Source: Mycteria americana (taxonomy: Eukaryota; Chordata; Aves; Ciconiiformes; Ciconiidae). From it: a stretch of 64,000 nucleotides of DNA. A model generated the notes under the pieces. That model was not told the DNA's origin and made no database searches. It worked only from the letters and a program-made list of their open reading frames with translations. A program made the position numbers and the translations under genes. The stretch's first letter is position 1; every line of letters begins with the position of its first letter. This document shows, piece by piece, positions 36,532-47,639 of the stretch. The stretch is from assembly GCF_035582795.1 (NCBI RefSeq), contig NC_134369.1, positions 55,986,001 through 56,050,000 on the forward strand, in the 5' to 3' direction.

Positions 36532-36831
36532 TCATTTTCCCTTGCCTCCACAAAATGCCAGTGCCGCCATGGACCGTAAGCTGTATTTTCTGACTTCTAT
36601 ACTTTCTTCATTAGCAGTAAAAATTCGATAAGGAGTACCATTTCTTACTCTTCGCTGAATTGCTGTCGTGGATGGAGTGAGAGTACACTTCACTTGTAAG
36701 AGAGAAGAAAAATACACTTCATTGATATAGAACAGGGAGTTAACGAAGTTCAATGCGACAGTGGTTTCACAAGATTCAATGGCAAGGTACGCTTGATTAT
36801 TTACTGCATAGAGGACAGGGTCAGACAAAAC
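36532..36831 (-). other. Unidentified open frame abutting an LTR
   Basis: Minus-strand frame of about 98 codons without an ATG, beginning next to the LTR 3' end and closing at a TGA. The translation has a balanced, protein-like composition (for example LSDPVLYAVNNQ near the start and GTPYRIFTANEES in the middle). The same frame continues open into the LTR. I do not recognise the family. It could be a fragment of a processed host gene, an unrecognised exon (CTGACAG could act as an acceptor) or chance. No donor is obvious at its end. Confidence 0.3.
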
Positions 36832-37426
36832 TGTCAGGGAGACCCTCCCGTTGAGTCATGAGGTTCAGAAAGGACCCCCTTGCTTTCTACACTCCTTCTC
36901 AGAGAGGAGTCTAGGTGCGGCTGGATCCAATCCTGGTCCCAGACTTGGTTGATGGTTTATGTCTAAAGGATTATATATGCCAAATCAATCCTTTATATCA
37001 CTTAGCTAAGGTTTCAAAGTTTAGCATGCTGTTAGTTGCTTACCAAGGATCTGTTGCAGCAAGGAATCTCTCAGTCTCAAGGAGTAACCTTGAGGGGCAT
37101 CCCTACTCAAGGGGAGATCCTGGCATGCAGCCCGCTGCCATGCAGGAGAGCTCAAAGGGCTCTTGGGCTGCTCACTATTTATGGGGGTAAGATGATTGAC
37201 CCATAGTCATATTTGCATACTGGCCACAGATTTTAGTTTCTTCACTGTGGTTAGGTGGGCGCATCGCACAATAGCCCTTGGCTATTGTTATCTGTCTTCC
37301 AAATCCACTTTGAGCAGGATGCAGCCATCATGACCATATGCATCCATTATGACCATCACTGGTGGTTATCACCTGAGCAGCATTATGGGTGATAAAGGTC
37401 AGGAGCAGGGGAGGCACACTGTCACA
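36832..37426 (-). mobile_element. Avian endogenous retrovirus LTR (fossil, apparently solo)
   Basis: On the minus strand the element starts TGTGACAG and ends CCCTGACA, the TG...CA form of retroviral LTRs, over about 595 bp. A TATA-like CATAAATA lies at about 37173-37180, and a perfect hairpin (8-bp stem, 3-base loop) at 37269-37287. The sequence resembles LTRs that are repeated in bird genomes, but I cannot fix the subfamily. No matching target-site duplication and no primer-binding site beside it are visible, so I read it as an old solo LTR. No internal coding parts were recognised. Confidence 0.55.
37269..37287. other. Perfect hairpin within the LTR
   Basis: CAATAGCCCTTGGCTATTG is an 8-bp perfect inverted repeat around a CTT loop. 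It may be an LTR regulatory or RNA-structure element. Confidence 0.7.
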
Positions 37427-38113
37427 ATTGCTCTTGAGGGCAAGAATATTAACTTCAGGTCAAACCTAGTTTTGGTACTTGCTGCCCATTTAAAAATACT
37501 TCCTTCCAGGGGTCTTGGATAATTCAGATTCCTCAGCTAAGGAGAGCCAAGGGAGTGTGGAGACACAGGAAAGGCAGAAACTTGCCTTCCCCCATCTCCA
37601 AAGTCTGTAGTATTTGTGGGTAAATCCTAGCTTTTGTGTTCTCTTCTTCTTGTGCCTATATAGTAGAATATGAAGACATATTTCAAAAGATTAAGGGAAT
37701 GTAGAAGCAGAACTCTTTAATAATAAAAAATAATTCTAGAATTAATTGGCTGTTCCCATTGTCTAAACATAGCTTTACCCTGAAGTTAAATAACTTTATG
37801 TGGGTGACAGTCTCATTTTTAATCATTTTACGTTGACAGTATGTACTGGAGGTGAGGTGAAGCTGAAAATCTTTTTTCTTCTCCTTCCCTGAACAATATT
37901 TAGACTTAACCAGATCCACTTCTCAAAATATGCTATAATGGAAAGGTATTATGCCCTGCATTCAGTCAGAGTAACAGTCTCATGAGAGCATTTGAGATCT
38001 ATTTGCTGGTAAAACTTGCTTGGAAAGGTAGGAATTAGCCTGTATCTGTACTAGCTTTTAATGGCGGTCAAACACTATTCATTTGGAATAAACAAGCGAA
38101 GAGACACCTTACT

Positions 38114-38136
38114 CCCCCACCCCCCACCCACCCCCC
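38114..38136 (-). other. Strong G-quadruplex motif
   Basis: The minus strand reads G6-T-G3-T-G6-T-G5: four G-runs joined by single-T loops, the arrangement that gives the most stable parallel quadruplexes. The plus strand could form the matching i-motif. Confidence 0.85.
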
Positions 38137-41100
38137 ATCTAAATAATTGTTATAGATGGTTGTACCCTCAAACACTTACATTGTGCAGAATCAAGATTTC
38201 TTTGATAAGGCATGACATGTATTAATATTTCAGTTAGGAAAGGGGAGTGTATCACCTGGGGAAAACACTTAAACCACTAAAATTTTTTGAGACTTTGGCA
38301 AAAGAAATCTTACTGTAAGGATCTGAACATTGCACAATATTCTGTTTCATGGCTTTTACAGATGTTTTCATAGTTTTAAAAAGTTGATGCTGGGGAAGAT
38401 GATCTCGCAGTCAAATCTGATCAAGAAATGTATCCAGTAAACGGAATTTTAGGTCTTGATCTGAAAACTATATAAGGAACCGATGGTAGTTCAGGATAAT
38501 GAAATGGGATCAAAAGAATCTTTAAAATTGCCTGTTGAAATTTAGTTTTAAAAATACTTCAAACAGTCTTAAGTCTTAACTTCTCTGAGACTCTTTCTGA
38601 TTAGAAAATAGATATGGCACAAAGATCGAAATCAGCATCACTAGGATTTATTTTGTAAATGTGAGTCCATTGTGAGGCTTGTTTCCTGCAAGTACAGAAC
38701 ACTGTAGTTAGCCAAAGCTGATGTGAGCAATATTCATCTTAAAAAAAGAGTACTTTTATTCCTTCTAGTGAAGTTGAAAGCTTTCATTATAATAACACAA
38801 GCTTTTGTAGAAAATCATCTTCCATGAAGTTTGCCAGCAGGGCAAATATTCCATTGAATGTTTTGGCTGGTGTAAACTTGCATCCTCCCTGCATGACAAG
38901 CAGTGTATGTTGTGAACTTTTAGCATACGTCACGCTGCTTGACTGGTATTAACCAAGGGATGAAAGAGCGCATTGTTTTGGATCAATCTAAATTACTTTA
39001 ATTACATTAGTAAAATTATTAATTCCTTGTCCGAAAAGGTGTCTTAGTGTTTCTGGCAGAGAAATTCTGAAGACTGGTTGCCCTTCAGTGGTAAGTGAAC
39101 TGATCACTCCTTTCAGCTCAGTAGTGCTTGCTCACAGTGGTAGAAGAGGAATATAGAAGCAGTATCTAAAAGATCTATTAATTGACAAGTATGTGTTCTT
39201 ATGTGTAGTGAGAGCGTGGAAGTTTGATAGGTATGGGAGATATAAAGATATGGGAGAACTAGATTGTTCATGCAGTGCACTTTACATTTTACTCTCCTTG
39301 ATAGGTTATATATTACCACACTGATAGGAATTAAAAAAAAAAAGACAACTGCATTTTTGAGTAGAGCTTCCAGGAAGCCATGTAGCTGTTTTCCTGGAAA
39401 AGAAGGACCCATAGAAACGCAAAACATTAAGAAGCAGCAAGTTCGGTCTATGAGCTTTAAGCAGTAATAACCTGCCTGTTGTTGCATAATCCTCTTACAT
39501 GATGCAAGCTGGATCTGTGCTTCAACAGCTGAATGATAATGAGCTAAGCATCTGCCAAAAAGTATAGTTTGTAACTGCAATCTGGTATTGACAAATTTTG
39601 ATAATGAGCAAATACATGATTTCAGTTGTGTAGGCTTTTCTTAAGTATTTCTCATTTTCAGTGCAGTTTTTCTGAAGTGCTAAAAACTTCTCTAAAAGGT
39701 ATTTTTGACAAACAGTTCTAAAGAAATTTGCAATTATGGTAATTTCAGTTAAAAAAGAAAAGAACCCAAACCACAAACTTTCTGCCCAACTCAGCCCAAG
39801 GTTGATATCAGTTTTCATAAAATTGATGGTGGAAAATTACATAGGGAAATCAATGGAAAGAGTTCATCATGTGGTAGTGGCTATGGTGCCCTGGCTGGTA
39901 TTTAAGATGTAGAAAATAAAGCATAATGTTTACTGTCAAGTAACAATGTCAGAACTTTTGCAGCTAAGTAACTGTTCCATCTCCAATGTATTAAAGGATT
40001 TTTTAGATGCAACCAAAATTATTTTTTCCTTTGTTTGTGGCTAATCAGTTTATAGGAGTATTTAGGTGTCAATTCTGAAGAACGAACTCTTAGCAACACA
40101 ATTGTTAAGGAACAACACCTGGAGTGATCAGTTTCTCAAGCTGGTGGTTTCATCCATACCTTCATAGAGTTGTCACTTAACGCAGTTGCCTTGTCTGCAA
40201 GGCGTCTGGCCAGTCATCTCACCGGTTCTAAACCCTAATGTTGTGACACAGAGCACAGCCATTTTCTAGACTGCTTTACAGCTATGTAAATTGGAACAAG
40301 AACTCTAATCTAGGGTGAGCCAGCTTAAATCACTGAGAATGAGTTCCTGTGAAGAAAAAATGATTAATAGCTTACAAGTTAAAAGCTAGCCTTTTACTGG
40401 GGTTTGTGTAAAGTTCTAGTTTTATGTAAAACCATTGCAGTTAAACTAATCTGGAGGAACTACTGCTTCCTCTCCAGATATTTATCTTTTTGTAGAAAGA
40501 ACAATTGGCTTCAGAAGTGACTGGCCAGGTGTCAGTGATAATACTTGCTTTAAGGTATATTTTACAGTAATTGCTTCAAAGTTAGTATCTTTTTTTTTTT
40601 CCCTTTTAAATCCATCTGGATAAGTTTTATAGTATGCTCATCTCAGCTGTTACTACCAGTGTTTCTCAGAAATAATTCTGAAGGGGGTAGGTAATCTGTC
40701 TTTATCAGTAGTAACACTCCAATTGTATAGAAAAATTGTACAAGAGGATTTTGAAAGATCTTTGAAAGAAAAAAATGGAATGTAGATAGAATTTAGTCAT
40801 CGCTAAAACTCAGTAGGACTAACTGTCAGACATTTAGCTCTGTATCTGCTAGTACGCAGTGGTAGAAACAGGCTTTTAAGGAATACTTTCTGACGACATT
40901 GTGCAATGAGCTATTCAAGTAAAAAACAAAAATATTACCCACATTTAGCTAACAGGCCGGTTCAATATGCTTCAAGATGTGAACCTAAAAATGTTTTCAT
41001 GGTGTAGATTACATATCAGAAAGTGGGAGATGGGACATATGATAACATTGCCACCTATTTTGCAATTTTACCATATGTCTGGGGCAACAGTTGTAGCTTA

Positions 41101-42532
41101 TCCAAGTAATTATTTGTATTAGGACTATATTGTTGTGTCTTCAGTTGTTTTCAGGGAACTTGTTTAGCTGCTATGGAGAAAAAACACTGAGCATGATGTG
41201 ATCAATACTTCATAAATTATTGGCAGGTGCTCTGCAAGCCATAATAATGAACTATCCTTAAAAAATCATCAGGGAATTATTTTTTTTTGCCATTTCGCAG
41301 CTCCTGAAGGAGTTGCACAGCTGGCAGAGCATATTGCCCGTCACCATGCCAGACTTGGCATTTGAAAGCCTGCCAGATTGCTTTGTGCTGTTGTGCTAGC
41401 CATGGATCAGCAGTGTGCAACAGTATGAAGATAGTAAGCGTTTTATTTTTTGCCCTTTGTAGGATCACACAAGTTAATACTGCATTTATAAAAAGTCCAA
41501 CCTGTTTTCTGAATCTACCAGGTACTTGTGTTGCATTACCTGGGTAGGTTAGCCCTCATGCTGCACGAATCTATAGAGAAAGTATGTTCTTGATGTATTC
41601 TGGTAAAATTTCTATTAGTATCAAAGTTTGGAGTCACTGCATAGCCTGCTTTTCATGTTTTATGTAATTTTATTATGCTTCAGTATTTCTTTCATGATCT
41701 CCCTGATTTTACTAATGCACAATATTGCAAATGCAGTATAAAACTAGTCAACAGACTTTAAATCATTTGTGTATCTCTAAACCTCTTATGCTGATTAAAA
41801 GTGTTAAGGCTATTAGTATTTTTTATGTAACTGGGTCTAAATTTAGTTTATGTTGCAGTCAAAAAACACTCTGGTATTGCAAACCATGATCCTAATCTGC
41901 TTCCTCTTGGAGTCAATGGCAACAGTTCTTCAGCGCAGCTTTTGTGTTTCTGTGTATTGGTGACTTGCATAGTTAATATCGCGTTTATCAAAGAAATTCA
42001 GTAGCAACTTTTCATAGTTCGGATTTCTCTTCCAGAAGTGTCAAAATACTTTTGTTCTTGTGTGAAATAGGATTTTAATTACTTTTGGGCATTGTTTTCA
42101 TTAATTGTTGACTTTTTAAAATGTGATTTGAGTAGCCCATAGGCTTCTGCTCCATTGGTTGGGAGGAGGGGACTGTTGATATTTTAACTTATGTTAAATT
42201 CTTCTGGTTCTTGTATGAAGAGGCAAAAAGAAATGTTAAACTGGAAAAAGTAGAAATCATGTACGTAGTCCATACCTTCCAAACTGAATAGCTGTAAAAT
42301 ACCTGCATGACAGCCTCATCCTGCAAAACTGCACCTGTTTGTTCATTCTGTGTAGCCTGTACTTACTGTTTTAACAACTTAATTATTATGAAAAAGCCAT
42401 AAAGTCATGCCATCATATATTAATGACTTTATTTCCTGCAATATTGTGCATTGTCTTTGGTCAGGCAAGATGTAATTTCACGTGTGCACAAGTTTTATAT
42501 CATAGCTGACAGCTTGCTGTAAAAAGCCAGCT

Positions 42533-42565
42533 TTAAAAAAAGAAAAAAAAAAGAAAGAAAAAAAC
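42533..42565 (+). repeat. A-rich simple repeat
   Basis: Nearly pure A with scattered G (AAAAAAAGAAAAAA-type). No element boundary is visible. Confidence 0.7.
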
Positions 42566-45500
42566 TCTGCATTGGTAATTGAGATATTAGAATATATAGT
42601 GAAGGAAGTCATCAGCTTTTTGTTCAAGGAACCCGTTGGAAAGATTGAACATTTGACTAGTAGCCTTGCTGCTATTTATATATAAAAATGAGTGCCTTTA
42701 AGCTGATGTACAGAAATGGGTAATTTACATGATTTTTTTTTTTTTAATACCAAATGGAAGCTTATTTTTCTAATGCATGTGTGCATGATCTCAAAACCAG
42801 CTAGAGACCGCATTACGTGAGCTGTATATACAAGAGTCAATAGTTACATACCTAAGAGTACAGAACTTAAGTGCTTCACATTTCTGGTAATTTTACTCCT
42901 ACATTTGCAGGACTGTTCAGCTCATCATTTTGTAAGAAAGAAATAGCTTCCAAATTATACAGTTCTTTGATCTGTGACTGGAATTTTCCTTTGCTTGTGC
43001 AAAGGAAATGTGCTCTTAACAATTTTGGAATTGTTCTAAAATAACCCTTCTAGCTGTGGGGGGGAATACTTTTTCTTTTAAGTTGAGCTGCCTAAAGAAA
43101 GTAACCATCTCCTTGAGACTGGGGAATGATATCTGCCTTGGTATTCTTGGTTTGGAAATAAGGTATGGATGGAGGGAAGAAAGAGCTTCAGACAACATGG
43201 AAGGTAAGGAGAAATAACCAAAACTGATGACTTTTCTAGGGAGATGTTGTTCTGCTTTGCTTGAAAGGGTTATGGATGTCTTGTCAACTGTTCTCTGTAG
43301 AATTAGTCGTGAGTTTAAGATTTGGGAGGGGAACTGGAGAGTGTTACTAGCAGATCTTTCAGTGTCTGTAAGCCTATCGTGTCAGAAAAAAAGAATGGTA
43401 TATGTTTTTCTCCAGGATAAGATTAGGTTAGGATTATGAACAGCATCAGAAAGAGGTAGACTTACTCATGGATCACACAGCAGGGTCTGCAGGTCTAGGT
43501 TTGATGGCTGCGAGTGGTTTACAAAATGTTCTGTGCTGGGTGGTTTGGCTTATTTGATTTATAGTTTAGGTTACGGCTAAGGACAGGGTTAGGGGCACCA
43601 GAGTTACAAATCTAAATTTTGTACAGAGTCTTATGGTGAGAGAAGCTAGAATGAGGCTTGGTATTGATAATACAAATGGAGTAGAGCACTGAAGGCAAAT
43701 CATGGGTCATCTTGGCAACTTATGCCTTACCAGCTGATACTGGGTTGACACCAACAACGAGAAGTTACAAGACTCTTATTTCTTGTCTGTTCATAAACTT
43801 GTAATACACACAGCACTCCATTCACTGTCACTGGTCAAAGCATTGGTCTGTAAGGTTTTGAATACACAGTTTTGTGTTACTTGTTGGACTAAACAATGTT
43901 TACTTCTGCTTTTTATTTCATTGTATTGATCATACTATTCTGCTGCTTAATAATTAATTAGCTAGTTCAATCATATGCAAGGTAACTTTATGAAATAGGG
44001 AATTAAAGGGAGTTTTTATAGTGGGGCTCCTAAATATTGAAAAATCTTCCTAGTATTCAAGGACTTCTAATTAAGATATTAACTTTTTTTTAATTCCTTG
44101 AGCTTTCTAAAATTGTGTTTAAAACAATGTATACTTCTGTAAGCCTTGATTTCTTATTGCAAGTGCTCTGCCACATCTTCTGTGTATTGTGGCTCTAAAA
44201 GCCTAAATGCATGGAAGTCTCTGAACAGTGTATTGCACTTTGAAAGTCTGCTGCTTACTGATGTATGTACAAGTGTACAATCTCTCTCCTATCAGCATTG
44301 CAGCACACTACTTATTGCACAGAGCTTTGACTTCCTTTGTTTGACTGACGAGAGCTGCTGAAGTACAGCATTATTTATGTTATTTTGAAAACTGTCAAGT
44401 CAACTGCTTGGCTTTGACTCCAAGGTCTCTTTTTTCATTGTCTAGCAAATTTGTAGCCCTGGAGTTGGTAACTAGCTTATGACTCTATGCAAGCAGCTGA
44501 GATATAGCTAGCAAGGCACCTTTAATGTCTAGTCTGATGGACATCTATTTATGCTGGCAAAACGGTATGCTTCAGGGAAGACAAGGGGGAAAAGATGGAA
44601 GTGGGAAAGCAGGCAGATTCTTACTTGGTTGTCTAATTATACTTCTGTGGAATATGCCTAAGAATTACTTTCTAGATCATCAGCTTCACCCTATTTGTGA
44701 TTTATGTTTATAATACTCTGCTTTAGCATAACTATCTCCTCAAACACAGGGCCTTTTTCTCTTTTCTACGTTGGATCTGTACAAGTCTTCCACTCTTTGA
44801 TCTGCTACAGTGTGTGGGGAGAAGAGCAGTTACTCTTTTACTAATACCAGATATGTCATTTAGGTGAACAGGAGGCTAGTGTTCCCATGCTGCCTGTGGA
44901 AACTGGAGGATGTGATTCAGAACACGAGAACCCGAGATTTTTCCTTGGTATCAGCTGGGTTTCTGCACCAGGTCTCCTGAGTTCTTTGTGCATTTCTTTG
45001 TGCAAGGAGTCTCTGTTCATTCGTGGATACAGTGGATGGATGGTTGTCCTAAATGTTTTCTGGGTTTTTTTTTTAGTAGGGGGACTAAGCTTGAGAGAAG
45101 AGTGCATTAAAGCAGCATACTTGAATTTCTTCCTCCAGTTTACAGTTCCGTACATTCTGCCTTTTTCAGACACCTCATTGGTTCCTTTGGGACGCTCAGC
45201 AGCTCTGCTCTTTATCTTTTCTGTGAACTCTTTAACTCAACCAACAATGCTTTGTTGTTTCTACTTTTCTAGGCTTTTCAGCTTGTGGAAGTGGCAGTTC
45301 TGAAATCAAGCCTAAATTAGGATGTAGAGCCTCAGTAGCTCAGAAAGCTTGGGGGTTATCTCATAACACTCATGGCGTATTGACTGTTTATTGAGAGAGG
45401 AGTTGCTGTTCTTTGGGTATGTATGTATGCCTGTCTGGGGCAAGACTGTTCTCAGTTTGACATCTTCAGTCAAGAAATGGGATATTAGGCTAACAGAAGT

Positions 45501-46085
45501 TGTCTGCCTCTGCATTGCTGCTTGTTCTTTAACCTTGCTGTGTGATTAAACTAGTGCAATTCATGGAATAAACATCCCAATAACCTAGTCACAAAATCTG
45601 TGGAAGTTATAAAGACTCTGTCATGTAGTGTTTGAACCATGAAGTCTTTTACTCCTAGAAAAACATAACTGAGGAAAAAAACTGTCTTGTTTTCCATGAC
45701 TTCTAGTGAAATCTGATGTGCAGAACTGTTAAAACCAACACTGTCTTTTCAGAACGTTGCATTCCTAATGATAATATGGAATCTTCTATTGCCATCTTGA
45801 ATGATAAAATATCAAGGAGGTTCTAGATTTTTTTTAGTGCTCTTCATCATATCCAGTAGCTGTAGAAATAACTCATTTCAGAATCCTCTTTGCTAGTTAC
45901 TACTAGCCACATCATTAAAGAATATGGTAGAAGGCATTGTAGTTCACAGATGAAAAGTATGTTCTCTTGCTACAGTCAGATGAAAGTAACTGAAGAATTT
46001 CAGTGCAAACACCTCCTCTGTGCTTTTCCTGTGTTTGAAAAGAAATCCCAATATAAATGACTGCAAGTGCAAGTCATTTTGATTC

Positions 46086-46109
46086 AAAAAAAAAAAAAAA
46101 AAAAAAAAA
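46086..46109 (+). repeat. A24 tract
   Basis: Twenty-four consecutive A. An AATATAAA motif about 35 bp upstream makes it look like the tail of an inserted poly(A) copy, but no source gene is recognisable upstream. Confidence 0.8.
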
Positions 46110-47015
46110 GGTAGCTATGATACCAACTCTACAGCTTGCCAGAAATAGACTGGTGTGGCTAATGTTAGTGAAGACCAATTCTTTGTCATACAAAGAGAAC
46201 TCAGTTGTCCGTATGCCACGTCTGGGTGTGATGCCTTGCCTGCCACGTTCATCTCCTCAGTTTCCGGGTCTGCACTGCAGTACGTACAGCACCGTACCGC
46301 AAAGCCTGTGCTTGCGGGCTCGGGGCGCCTGTTGTGCCTCAGCGGCGGAGCTCCAGCAGTGGCTGGAGCTTTGAAGGCCAAAGTGGGACATCGATGGTGC
46401 AGCTCAGTGTGGTCATAAAGAAGCTTCTTTGGAAAAGCAGGATGTATGTGTGTCTCTGTGCCCAAAATAAAGTCTTTTTTGGGGGAAGTACATAATTAGA
46501 ACCAATGATACTTTTGTGTTTGAAATTGCATTCTGTGTCTGAACAAACTCCTCCGTTATAATCTTCAAGTAACTTAAAAAGCCTCACTTCTGATACCCCA
46601 CTTAAAAGGGTGTTTAATTTTTTTCTTTAACTCCCCTTTGTACAGATATTTGAAACCTCCTGCAGAAAATGTTAATTTGTTTTCAGTATGTATATTTTTA
46701 AAGCATGAGTTCCTTAGCAAGTTATGCAAGCCTTTGAAACAAAAGCAGCTATAAAAAGAAATCTGAATGAAACAACTTGCATAGCAATAGCAGCCCAGTT
46801 TTGGTATATATGCTAAAACAAATGGAAATATGCAGGAGGAAAAAATATGCCAAATCTAGAACAGATAAATCCAAAGTAAATCACGAGAGGATTTTCCACA
46901 ATTTCATGTCAAAGACTGCTGAAGTATTAGTGCTATTCTACTTCAATATTATTTCTATATTTTGACTTATCCAGTACTGTAAGAGCAAGGGTAGACTGAG
47001 ATTACTTTTTTTTTT
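46110..47015. other. Intergenic, moderately GC-rich then AT-rich
   Basis: 46200-46400 is richer in GC and CpG than its surroundings. A plus-strand AATAAA lies at 46466-46471, which could end an unannotated transcript. No splice-bounded exon is convincing. Confidence 0.4.
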
Positions 47016-47520
47016 TTAATAGTTGGGCTCTAACACTTTTAAGCTGTGTGATGCAGAGCAGCTTGTCGCTGCATGGCCATGTACTGTGTTTAGGCAGCGG
47101 GGGCTGCGGGCTGTCCTGGCTGGGAGGCAGCCATCGCCTGCCCCGTGCCGGTGCCAGCCAGCCCCGACCCGTGCGGGCAGCCCATGGCCATCAGCACTGA
47201 CACGTCTGAGCAAGAGCAGCAGCCGCAAGGGGCTGGAGACACCGTGCTGAGGGGACGGCTGCTCTTGGAAGAAGGTGACCCACGCCAGAGGAGGTATCCC
47301 CCGAGGGATGGCAGCCGTGGGTGCCCCACACCAGGGTGGGGACCCACCCCCTGAGGGACAGCGGCTGTGGGCGCACCGCTGGGTTGGAGACAAAGATGTG
47401 GAGTGGCAACGGAAAACCAGTAAGAAGGAAAGAGCAGCGGGCGAGACCATTGCCACGCCATCCTGACTGACCGCCTCATCCATCGCCTCGACAGGGAGGT
47501 GGGACGGGCTGGCCATAACT
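47016..47520. other. GC-rich island in an AT-rich gene desert
   Basis: About 500 bp of GC-rich DNA with CpGs, sharply set off from AT-rich flanks. Both strands have overlapping open frames (up to 166 codons on the minus strand), but none resembles a known protein and overlap in several frames is typical of GC-rich noncoding DNA. It contains a degenerate 50-bp direct repeat starting near 47303 and 47353 (GAGGGAYRGCRGCYGTGG). It may be a distal regulatory element, a lncRNA promoter or an unrecognised repeat. Confidence 0.4.
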
Positions 47521-47582
47521 GACCCAGGAGAAGTTGAGACTAGAAAGGAGGAGGAGAGCTGTTCGTGGGCGTGTTTATGCTC

Positions 47583-47626
47583 TTTTTTTTTTTTTTTCTC
47601 CCCCCCCCCCCCCCCCCCCCCCCCCC
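47583..47626 (+). repeat. T15 / C27 homopolymer junction
   Basis: Fifteen T, then CT, then 27 consecutive C. The complementary strand is a G27 run able to form quadruplexes. Its length is likely unstable and may be inaccurate in the assembly. Confidence 0.9.
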
Positions 47627-47639
47627 GAGTACTCAGATC

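Larger units (their letters stand above)
37427..46080. other. Gene-free AT-rich intergenic DNA
   Basis: No gene, exon or clear transposon recognised over about 8.6 kb. Open frames are short and random-looking. Local features are the G-quadruplex motif at 38114-38136 and an A-rich simple repeat at about 42533-42565. Confidence 0.6.

Noticed and set aside
41277-41468. 63-codon minus-strand frame (start MILQRAKN) as a possible exon
   Set aside because: Short, no recognised family, and no clear acceptor/donor pair.
43550-43600. GGTTAGGGG and similar G/T motifs as interstitial telomere repeat
   Set aside because: Only isolated hexamer-like matches, no tandem TTAGGG array.
47016-47516. 166-codon minus-strand open frame in the GC-rich island
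   Set aside because: Competing frames are open on both strands, no familiar motif is present, and there is no splice or poly(A) context. More likely compositional.
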